Below are positions 1-11,800 of a stretch of 64,000 bases of DNA, piece by piece. The translations under genes and the position numbers were made by a program. Within the stretch, counting starts at the first letter, position 1. The number at the start of each line of letters is the position of its first letter. The notes under the pieces were generated by a model. That model had not been told where the DNA came from. It did no database searches and was given only the letters and a program-made list of their open reading frames with translations. The DNA is from Oryzias latipes (taxonomy: Eukaryota > Chordata > Actinopteri > Beloniformes > Adrianichthyidae), in the NCBI RefSeq assembly GCF_002234675.1, contig NC_019876.2, positions 13,886,829-13,950,828 of the forward strand. Direction: 5' to 3'.

Positions 1-2804
1 CTTTTAAAACTTCCACACCTAATACATCAACAACCAGAACTACAATAACTTCATCTGCTCAAACCTCAGACATTGTCACAAAAACCAACACGCCGGCATC
101 AACCACATTTGAACCTGTGGCATCAACACTGGTAACATTTGACCAAACAGTTATGGGGACATTAGGGTATACCACACCCAGTACACCAACAGTCACAGAT
201 AATTTAGGCACATCTCCTTCAACAATGGACAATGATGCTAAATCCACCACTGCTGCATCCACTACACTTAAGCCTGTAGAAACAACAACTACACTAAAGG
301 GGCAATCCATAGCATCAATCACTTCTTCAACAATGGCTGAACCAACAACAACTACAGAAACAACAGAGATGACCACACCTTATAAACCACAGAGTACAGC
401 AACAATAACTTCATCTTCTCTGACAACTGCATATGTTGCAATAACAACCACTTCTTCATCAACCGCATTTAAACCCTCAACTGAAACATATGACCAAACA
501 ACGGTTGCGGTCAAATCCCCAAGATCCACTGAAGTTACCATTACTAGGAAAACAACACAGACTGCTACACCTAATACACCCACAACCACAGCTCCATTCA
601 ATTTGTCTGCTCCAACAATAGAAAATGTTGCCACAACATCCATTGCAGCATCAACTACATTTGAACCTGTAGAAACAACACCTGCAGTATCTGACCAAAC
701 AACAGTTTTAGTCACTTCACCAACAACAGCAAAAGGTACTCTAACTTCAGGTACATTAAGGATTACAACACCCAATTCACGAACAACAACAGCTAAATTA
801 GACACAATAGTTTCAACAACGGAAAATGTTGCTATGTCGTCCACTGCTGGATCAACTACATATAGGCCTGTAGAATCAACAACGGAAGTGTTCGGCCAAT
901 CAACACTTGAACTCAGTGCTAGAACAACAGCTGAAGATACCTCAGCTACAGTCAATGCAAAGATTACTACACCAAATTTACCAACAGACACAGCTATGTT
1001 GGAGTCATTCATTACGGGAAAAGAAAGCGTTGCCACATCAACCACTGCTGCATCAACAACATTTGAAACTGTGGAAACAACCCCTGCATTGTTTGACCAA
1101 ACAACAGTAGTAGTCACTTCTCCAACTACAGTTATGGCTGAGATACCAACAACCACATCTAGAATAGGCACATCCACTACAACGATGGACAATGTTGCCA
1201 CATCAACCACTGCTCCATCAACCACTGCTCCATCAACCACTGCTCCATCAACCACTGCTCCATCAACCACATTTGAAACTGTAGAAACTACCCCTGCATT
1301 GTGTGACCAAACAACAGTAGTAGTCACTTCTCCAACTACAGTAAAGACTAAGATACCAACAACCACATCTAGATTAGGCACATCCACTACAACGATGGAC
1401 AATGTTGTTACATCAACCACTGCCAAAGCTACTACATTTAAGACCATAGAAACAACAACTGAAATTCATGACCAATCAACGCTTGTAGTCAGTTCTAAAA
1501 CGGCTGAAGGTACTTCTACAAAAGTAACATCCAATATCACCACAAACTACAAACCAACAAGTGCTGCCTCATCTGTTTTATCTTCTTCAACATCAGAATA
1601 TGGTGCCACACCAACCTATGAGGCATCAACTACATTCAGACCCACAGAAACAACAACTACATTACTAGACAAAACCACAGCTGTAGTTCCGTCTCCAACA
1701 ACAGCTGACCATACTTTTACAACAGAAACGTTTAAAACTTCCACACCTAATACATCAACAACCAGAACTAAAATAACTTCATCTGCTCAAACATCAGACA
1801 TTGTCACAAAAACCAACACGCCGGCATCAACCACATTTGAAACTGTGGAAACAACAAATGCTAGGATCGATCAAACAACACTGTCATTTACCTCATTATC
1901 AGCAACTAAAGATACTTTAAATACAAAGACATCAAAAACAAACAAACCTATTACACCAGAAACCACAGCTAAATTAGACACATCCACTGCAACAAAAGAC
2001 AATGTCTCTACCTCAACTATTGCTGCATCCACTACATTAAAGGCTGTAGAAACAACAGCTGAATTTTTTGGCCAATCAACAATTGTAGCTGAAAATACAA
2101 CAGCTGAACAAACCTTAACCAAAGTAACATCAGAAAACACCACAATGTATGCACCAAAGAGTGCAGCTTCATCTGATTTATCTTCTTCAACAACAGAAAT
2201 TGGTGCCACATCAAGCTTTGAAGCATCAACCACATTCAGACCCCCCGAACAAACAACAACATTATTAGACCAAAATACAGCTGTAGGCACTTCAACAACA
2301 ACAGCGGAAGCTACCTCAAGTAAGGGAACATCAGTGACAACCGCAGCCTATGTACCATCCCTAGCAACAGAGAATTTCGTAACACTGAGCACCCCTGCAT
2401 CAACAACATATAAACACACAAAAACATCAACTGCAATGTTTGACCAAATAACACCAGTGGTCACTTTCCCAGTAACAACTAAGGGTACCTTTGTCACATT
2501 AGCATCTCAAGCAAGCACAGCAGAACCAGCACCTGAAGCAACAAAAGCTATATCCAGTTCCACAACTGAAACTCAACGTTTAACAAGCACTGTTGTGGCA
2601 ACTTTGACAAAAGCTACACCATCTACTGCATCAACAACTCTGGTGACCGCCACCACCACATCTAAAACAACAACTTCCACAACAGCAGTGAATAAAACGA
2701 AGAAGAGATTAACCTTCAGATCTGATGGAGAGACATTCACAACTGATTTGCAGAATCAATCATCACCAGCCTTTAAAGAGCGGGCTGACCTGATCAAGTC
2801 TAAA
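1..2804 (+). CDS. Giant exon 1 (3' part): diverged PTS repeats plus N-terminal third of SEA-1
   Basis: The frame is open from the first base (first full codon at base 3) to the splice donor after 2804, giving 934 codons. The repeat units are of the same family as downstream (a core like E-T-T-x-A-x-x-D-Q-T-T followed by T-T-A-E) but are strongly diverged from one another, with linkers such as S-T-T-x-E-N-V-A. Bases 3-110 are nearly repeated at 1735-1843, so at least one multi-unit duplication exists. A conserved linker containing S-S-S-T-T-E and a T/S-rich run precedes K-K-R and the SEA start at 2706. The exon ends in phase 0 with donor AAA|gtaagt. One rare cysteine lies at 1302-1304. The 5' end of the exon is outside the window, so no start codon is claimed; in-frame GTG at 117 is not a plausible start. 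Confidence 0.85.
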
Positions 2805-5800
2805 GTAAGTTTCTACTGTTTTCATTTTATTTAAAAATTCTTAACAAGAAATTGTATTTACAACAGCATTACTTCCACTGATGTTAAGCTATGAAAAGAT
2901 TTATGCTGAAATACTTATTTTGAACTAGAAAAATATTGAAAAAATGTATGGTGAGCTGTCAAACAATATTAATGCAAAATGGAAAATTACACAAGAAATC
3001 CTTCCGAAACAGTTTTTCTCAAAAAAGTTGTCATGTTAAAGTATTTCATTTTTATTTCTTAGTAAATACATTTAAAACCTTATTGCTAGAGAAACATCTT
3101 TGTGGGATCTAAAAGTGATCTTTCAATAAAAGATTCCTGTTTTGCAATTTTACATCATTCTTTAATTTAAAAGTTCTTCAGAAGATTCCCTTTTGAGTTT
3201 CATCGTTGCCATGAATTGAAAAACTGCAAAGACAACTGAGCGGTGTTTTTCAAAAAAATGAGTCAGTGAACCTTACAGTCGCGCAGGCGCAATTCTAACT
3301 GAGCGACCCCGCATTTTACAAGTGTAGGCTTGTAATCCTAACTGGTTTATAAACCGGATTGCAGGCGTGCAGTCGTAAATTGCGGGGGTGCTCAGTTAGA
3401 ATTGCGCCTGCGCGGTTGTAAGGTTCGCTCACTCAGTTCCTGAAGACACCCGCTCAGATGTTTTTGCGCTAATTCAATTGATGACAGCAGTGAAACGCCA
3501 TAATACCCCTTGATTTACTAAATTCATCTACATTTCCTGGATCAAAAGGAACATTGATTTTTTTTAAATAGCTTTTTATGCATAGAAGATCTGACTGGAT
3601 GGAGAAAAAATATGACAGGCATAATTTCTGTTCAATAAAAAAACACTGCTTACTTGAAAGGCAAGCCATGATTTTGCAAATCATACATGTTTAAGTTGTA
3701 AAAGATGCATGTCACACCACCAAATAAATAAAAAAATAAAATAAAAAGTTTAACAGTTTGGAGTAAAAGAAGTGATGAGTCAAACTCTTTAAAGATTTTA
3801 AGTTAAAACGCAAGTGTCTTAAATTTATGGATAATTACATGTTATTTTCTTTCAACAGTTTGAGCCATTCTTTAGACGGGCTTTTACCTCGTTCATCGAC
3901 ATAATAGTTATATTCTTCAGGTATATGCACAATTTTTTGTTTTGTCTCTAAAACAAAACCTTCGTTTTTAAAATTTGAACGCTTTTCCTCATAACTTTAT
4001 TTGTATTACTTTTGCAGCAAGGGGTCGATTGTCAACACCATGGAAGTGGCATTTATTTCAACATCTGTTCCAAAAAACACAGATATCATTAATGTTCTAA
4101 TTGATGCTGCATCAAATATAACAGAATTCAACATTTCCATTGACTCCATCACTGTGGATAATGAATGTAAGATATGTCATTTTTTGTTACTGTAAAATTA
4201 TTTTGGGCTTTATATATAAAAAAAATATTAATATTTTTTTCTTTAGATGACATATCTTCCACTACACCATCTACAGCAACGACAGAGATGACCGCACCTT
4301 ATAAACAAGAAACCACAGAAACAATAAATCTATCTGCTCCAACAACAGAAAATGTTGCATCAGTCACCAATATTTCATCAACCACATTTGAACTGGTAGA
4401 AACAACACCTGCAATATTTGAACAATCAACACAATTAGTCACTTCTTCAACTACAGCTGAAGCTACATCATCTACAGCAACAACGGGTAGGATGTCACCT
4501 TATAAAACAGAAAGCACAGAAAAAATACTTTCAACTACTTCAACAACAGAAAATGTTGCAACGGTAAACACTACTTCGACCACCATATTTGAAACTGTAA
4601 AAACAAAACCTACAATATATGATCAAACAACATCTACATCATCTACATTAGCAAAAGAGATAACCACACATTATAAACCAAAAAGCACAGAAACAATTCT
4701 TTCATCTACTACAACTACAGAAAAGGTTGCAACAGCAACCAGTTCTTCATCAACCCCATTTGAACCTGTAGAGACAACACCTACAATATATGACCAAACA
4801 ATAGTTTTACTCACTTCTTCAACTACAGCTAAAGCTACATCGTCTACAGCAACAACAGAGAAAAGCACATCTTATAAACCAAAAAGCACAGAAACAATAA
4901 TTTCATCTACTACAACTACAGAAAATATTGAAACAGCAACCACTTCTTCATTAACCCCATTTAAACCTGAAGAAACAACACCTACAATATATGACCAAAC
5001 AACGATTTTAGTCACTTCATCAACTACAGCTGAAGCCACATCAACTACAGCAACAACAGAGATGACCACACCTTATAAACAAGAAAGCACAGAAAATTTA
5101 CTTTCATCTACCTTAACATCAGAAAATGTTGCAACAATAACCAGTTCTTCATCAACAATTTTTGTACCTGTAGAAACAACACCTTCAACATTTGACCAAA
5201 CACTAGTAGTCACTTCTTCAAAAACAGTTGAAGCTACATCATCTACAGCAACAACAGAGATGACCACACCTTATAAACCAGAACGCACAGAAACATTGGT
5301 TTCATCTACTCCAAGAACAGAAAATGTTGCAGCAGCAACCTCTACTTCATCCACCACATTCAAAGTGGTAGAAACAACACCTGCAATATTTGAACAAACA
5401 ACAATTTTAATCAATTCTTCAACTACAGCTGAAGCTTTATCAACTACAGCAACAGAGAAGACCACACCTTATGAACAAGAAAGCACAGAAAAATTACTTT
5501 CATCTACTTCAACTACAGAAAATGTTGCAACAATAACCACTACTTCATCAACTGCATTTGAACCTTTAGAAACAACACCTACAATATTTGACCAAACAAC
5601 AGTTTTAGTCACTTCTTCAACTATAGCTGAAGCTACATCATCTACAGCAACAACAGAAATGACCACACTTTATAAACCAGAAAGCACAGAAGCAAAACTT
5701 TCATCTACCTTAACACCAGAAAATGTTGCAACAGCAACCACTTCTAAAACAACTATAGTTGAACCTTTAGAAACAACACCTACAATATATGACCAAGCAA

Positions 5801-8800
5801 CAGTTTTAGTCAATTCTTCAACTGCAGCTGAAGCTACATCATCTACAGCAACAACAGAGATTACCAAACCTTATAAACCAGAAAGCACAGAGACAATTCT
5901 TTCATCTACCTTAGCACCACAAAATGTTGCTACAGCAACCACTTCTAAATCAACCATAGTTGAACCTTTAAAAACAACACCTAAAATTTTTTACCAAACA
6001 ACAGTTTTTGTCATTTCTTCAAATACAGCTGAAAATACATCATCTACAGCAACAACAGAGATGACCACACCTTATAAATCAGAAGGCACAGTAACAATAC
6101 TTTCATTTCCTTCAACAACAGAAAATGTTACAACTCCAACCACTACTTCATCAACCGCATTTGAACTGGTAGAAACAACATCTACAAGATTTGAACAATC
6201 AACACATTTAGTAACTTCTTCAATTAAAGCTGAAGCTACATCATCTACAGCAACAACAGAGATGACCACACCTTTTAAACCAGAAAGCACAGATACAATA
6301 CTTTCATCTACTTCAATACCAGAAAAGGTTGCTACAGCAACCACTTCTAAACCAACCACATATGAACCTTTAGAAACAACTCCTACAATATTTGAACAAA
6401 CAACACATTTAGTAACTACTTCAACTACAGCTGAAGCTACATCGTCTACAGCAACTACAGAGATGACCACACTGTTTAAACCAGAAGGCACAGAACCAAT
6501 ACTTTCATCTACTCCAACTACAGAAAATGTTGCAACGGTAACCACTTCTTCATCAACCATATTTTTTCCTGTAGAAACAACACCTTCAGGATTTGACCAA
6601 ACAACGTATTTAGTCACTTTTTACACTAAAGCTGAAACTACATCATCTTCAGCAACAACAGATATGACCACACCCTATAAAACAGAAAGCACGGAAACAA
6701 TACTTTCATCTACTCCAACTACAGAAAATGTTGCAACAGCAACCACTACTTCATCAACCGCATTTGAACCATTAGAAACAACTCCTGCAAAATTTGAACA
6801 AACAACATTTTTAATCAATTCTTCAACTACAGCTGAAGCTTTATCAACTACAGCAACAGAGAAGACCACACCTTATGAACAAGAAAGCACAGAAAAATTA
6901 CTTTCATCTACTTCAACTACAGAAAATGTTGCAACAATAACCACTACTTCATCAAGTGCATTTGAACTGGTAGAAACAACACCTACAAGATTTAAACAAT
7001 CAACACATTTAGTAACTACCTCAACTGTAGCTGAACCTACATCATCTACAGCAACAACAGATAGGACCACACCCTATGAACCAGAAACCACGGAGACCAT
7101 ACTTTTATCTACTCCATTTACAAAAAATGTTGCAACAGCAACCACTTCTTCATTAACCCCATTTAAACCTGTAGAAACAACACCTACAATATATGACCAA
7201 ACAACGGTTTTAGCCACTTCTTCAACTACAGCTGCATCTTCATCAACTACAGCAATAACAGACATGACCACACCTTATAAACAAGAAATTACAGAAACAA
7301 TTTCTGCATCTCCTCCAACAGCAGAAAATGTTGCAACAGCAACCACTTCTTCATCAACCATTTTATTACCAGTAGAAACAACTCCTTCAATGTTTAAACA
7401 AACATCACTAGTAGTCACTTCTTCAAACACAGTTGAAGCTACATCATCTACAGCAACACCAGAAATGACCACACCTTATAAACAAGAAAGCACGGAAACA
7501 ATACTTTCATCTACTCCAAGAACAGAAAAGGTTGCAGCAGCAACCACTTCTTCATTAACCCCATTTAAACCTGTAGAAACAACACCTACGATATATGACC
7601 AAACAACAGTTTTAGCCACTTCTTCAACTACAGCTGAAGCTACATCAACTACAGCAACAACAGAGATGACCACACCTTATAAACAAGAAAGTACAGAAAA
7701 ATTACTTTCATCTACCTTAACACCAGAAAATGTTGCAACAATAACCAGTTCTTCGTCAACAATTTTTGTACCTATAGAAACAACACCTTCAACATATAAC
7801 CAAACAACACTAGTAGTCACTTCTTCAAAAACAGTAGAAGCTACATCATCTACAGCAACAACAGAGATGACCACACCTTATAAACAAGAAAGCACAGAGA
7901 CAATTCTTTCATCTACCTTAACACCAGAAAATGTTGCTACAGCAACCACTTATAAATCAACCACAGTTGAACCTTTAAAAACAACACCTACAATATTTGA
8001 ACAAGCAGTTTTTGTCATTTCTTTAACTACAGCTGAAAATACATCATCTACAGCAACAACAGAGATGACCACACCTTATAAATCAGAAGGCACAGAAACA
8101 ATACTTTCATTTCCTTCAACAACAGAAATTGTTGCAACTGCAACCACTACTTCATCAACCGCATTTGAACTGGTAGAAACAACACCTACAAGATTTGAAC
8201 AATCAACACATTTAGTAACTACTTCAACTACAGCTGAAGCTACATCGTCTTCAGCAACTACAGAGATGACCACACTGTTTAAACCAGAAAGCACAGAACC
8301 AATACTTTCATCTACTCCAACTACAGAAAATGTTGCAACGGTAACTACTTTTTCATCAACCATATTTTTTCCTGTAGAAACAACACCTTCAGGATTTGAC
8401 CAAACAACGTATTTAGTCACTACATCATCTACAGCAAAAACAGATATGACCACACCCTATAAAACAGAAAGCACAGAAACAATACTTTCATCTACTCCAA
8501 CTGCAGAAAATGTTGCAACAGCAATCACTTCTTCATCAACCACATTTGAACCATTAGAAACAACTCCTAAAAAATTTGAACAAACAACATTTTTAGTCAC
8601 TTCTTCATCTACAGCTGAAGCTTTATCAACTACAGCAACAACAGAGAAGACCACACTTTATAAACAAGAAAGCACAGAAAAATTACTTTCATCTACTTCA
8701 ACTACAGAAAATGTTGCAACAATAACCACTACTTCATCAACTGCATTTGAACTGGTAGAAACAACACCTACAAGATTTAAACAATCAACACATTTAGTAA

Positions 8801-11800
8801 CTTCCTCAACTGTAGCTGAAGCTACATCATCTACAGCAACAACAGATAGGACCACACCCTATAAACAAGAAAGTACAGAAACAATACTTTCATCTACTCC
8901 ATTTACAAAAAATGTAGCAACAGCAACCACTTCTTCATCAACCATATTTTTATCTTTAGAAACAACTGCTGCAATATTTGAACAAACAACAAATTTAGTG
9001 AATTCTTCAACTACAGCTGAAGCTACATCATCTACATCATCTACAGCAACCACAGAGATGACCACACCTTATAAACCAGAAAGCACAGAGACAATACTTT
9101 CATCCACCTTAACACCAGAAAATGTTCCTACAGCAACCACTTCTAAATCAACCATAGTTGAACCTTTAGAAACAACACCTAAAATATTTGACCAAACAAC
9201 AGTTTTAGACACTTCTTCAACTACAGCTGCATCTTCATCAACTACAGCAATAACAGACATTACCACACCTTTTAAACCCGAAAGCACAGGAACAATAACT
9301 TCGTCTAGTCCAACTACAGAAAATCTTGTAACAAAAAACACTTCTTCATCAACCAAAGTTAAATCTTCAGAAAGACCCACTGGATCATTTGAGCAAACAA
9401 CGCTTACACTCAGTTCATCAACAACTACTGAAATTAACGTTACCAGGGAAAAATCAACGGCTACAACGGCTCTTACACCAACAAGCGAATCTACATTTAC
9501 TTCGTCTGCTTCAAGAACAGAAAATGTTGCTACAATTACCACTGATGCAACAACTACATTTAGGACTGCAGAACCAGCAACTGAAATATTCGGCAAATCA
9601 ACATTTGGAGTCAGTTCAAAAACAACAGCTGAAGGTACCTCACCTAAAGTTACAACAAGGATTAATACACCAAATACAACAACAATTAAAGCTATGTTTG
9701 AATCCTCAGCCACAACTACAGAAAATGCTGCCACATTAACAACTGCTGCATCAACCTCATTTTTACCCGTTGAATCTTCACCTGAAATATTTGACAAAAC
9801 AACTGTTTTACTCACTTCACCAACAACAACTGCAGCCACTCAAACTTCAGGAACATTAGGAATTGCCACACCCAATATCCAAACAACAGCAGCAATAGGT
9901 ACTTTATCTGTTGCAACAGAAAATGTTGCTACATTGACCACTGCGGCAAGAACTGCATTTAAGACTGTAGAACCAACAACTAAAATATTGGGCCAATCAA
10001 CACTTGGATTCAGTTCAAGAATAACAGCTGAAGGTACCTCACCTATAGTAACAACAAGGATTAATACACCAACAAGTACAGGTATAATGGAGTCACCCAT
10101 CACAACAGCAGAAAATGTTGCCACATCAACCACTGCATCAACCTATATTGAACCGGTAGAAACAACACCTGAAATATTTGAACAAACTACATTTGAAGTC
10201 AGTTCAACAACAGCTGAAGTTACTGTTACTCAGGAATCCTTAACGGCTTTAACACCTAATACAACAACAAGCAGAGCAACAATAACTTCGTCTGCTTCAA
10301 GAACAGAAAATCTTGCTACATTAATTACAGCTGCATCAACCACATTTGAACCTGTAGATACATCAACAGTTGTAAACAGTTCGACAATAAAAGGTGAAAG
10401 TACCCCAACTACTGTTATAACAGATATTTCCACAATCTATACAAGAACAAGAACAGCTTCATCTGTTTTATATTCTTCAACAGCAGAAGTTGTCACCACA
10501 CCAACAACTTCTGCATCAACCACATCCAGACCAATACAAACAAAAATTGTATTTGACCAAACCACAGGTGCAGTCACTTCTCTAACAACAGCTGAAGCTA
10601 CCTCAAATACGGCTACATTAGTGACAACCACCCCTTATGAACCATCAAGGACAGCTACATCCGCTTCATCGACAACAACAGACAATGTTGCTACATTAAA
10701 CACTCCTTTATCAACAATTCTTCCACGCACAAAAAAATCAACTGCATTTTTTGACCAAACAACTGTCGTTAGTTCTCCAACAACAGTTCTAACTACCTTT
10801 GTTACAGCAACATCAAGTCCAAGCACAACAAAACCCTCGACTGATGCAACAAAAGCTACATCCAGTTCCACAACTGAAGCACAACATTTAACAAGCACTG
10901 TTGTGACAACCTTGACAAAATTGACATCATCAACTGCATCAACAACTCCACTGACCTTCACGACCACATCAGTAACAACAACAACAACAGTGAATAAAAA
11001 TAAAAAGAGAGTAACCTTCAGATCAGATGGAGAGACATTCACAACTGATTTGCGGACTCCATCATCAAGAGCCTTTAAAGAGCGGGCTGACCTGATCACA
11101 TCTAAAGTAAGTTTCCACTGTTTTCATTTTATTTAAAAATGCTTAACAAGGATTGGTATTTGTAATACAACAGCATGTTTTCCACTGATATTAAACTATG
11201 AAAAGATTTATGCTGAAATACTACTTTTGAACTAGAAAAATGTTTTATGGTGAGCTGTCAAACATTATTAATGCAAAACGGAAAATTACAAGAGAAATCA
11301 TTTTGAAACAGTTTTTCTCAAGAACATTGTCATGTTTAATATGAGTATTCCATTTTTTTCAAAAGTACATACATTTAAAATCTGATTGCTAGATAAAACA
11401 TCTTTTTGCGGTCTAAAACGGAGATTTCATTAAAAGGCTTGTGTTGCAATTGTACATTATTCTATAAGTTGAAAGTTCTTTATAAGATTCCCCTTGATTT
11501 ACTAAATTCATCTACATTTCCTGAATCATAGGAACATTGATCTTTTTTTAAATCACTTTAATGCATATAAGATCTGACTGCATGGAGGATACAATGACAG
11601 GCATAATTTCTGCTCAATAAAAAAACACTGCTCACTTGAAAGGCAAGCCCTGATTTTGCAAATCAGACATTTTGAAGGTGTAGAGCAGGGGTCGGGAACC
11701 TATGGCTCGCGAGCCAAATATGGCTCTTTTGATGGTCACATCTGGCTCGCAGACAAATCTTTAATTATAAAATCTTTTTTTCATTAGACCAGTCCTTCTC

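Larger units (their letters stand above)
2706..4166 (+). other. SEA domain 1 (split over three exons, G-S-I-V cleavage motif)
   Basis: The domain is assembled from 2706-2804 (33 codons), 3859-3920 and 4018-4166, about 103 residues. Visible SEA landmarks are an opening strand R-L-T-F-R-S-D-G-E-T-F-T-T-D-L, the S-S-x-A-F-K-E-R helix, a helix around F-E-P-F-F-R-R-A-F, and a hydrophobic strand I-I-V-I-F-F running into S-K-G-S-I-V-N-T-M-E-V-A-F. A third helix around T-D-I-I-N-V-L-I-D-A-A-S and a final strand F-N-I-S-I-D-S-I-T-V follow. In the known family (MUC1, MUC3, MUC12, MUC17) folding strain cleaves the chain between G and S of G-S-V-V-V and the halves stay associated. The motif is retained here as G-S-I-V. 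Two N-glycosylation sequons, N-I-T and N-I-S, lie in the C-terminal half. Confidence 0.85.

Noticed and set aside
117-376. GTG at 117 as the start of the gene, and the minus-strand frame at 59-376
   Set aside because: The + frame is open upstream to the window edge with the same repeat type, and a eukaryotic gene would not start at GTG inside a repeat. The minus frame is an antisense shadow.
3469-3684. 71-codon minus-strand open frame
   Set aside because: It straddles the MITE border and intron sequence; no counterpart survives in the other introns.
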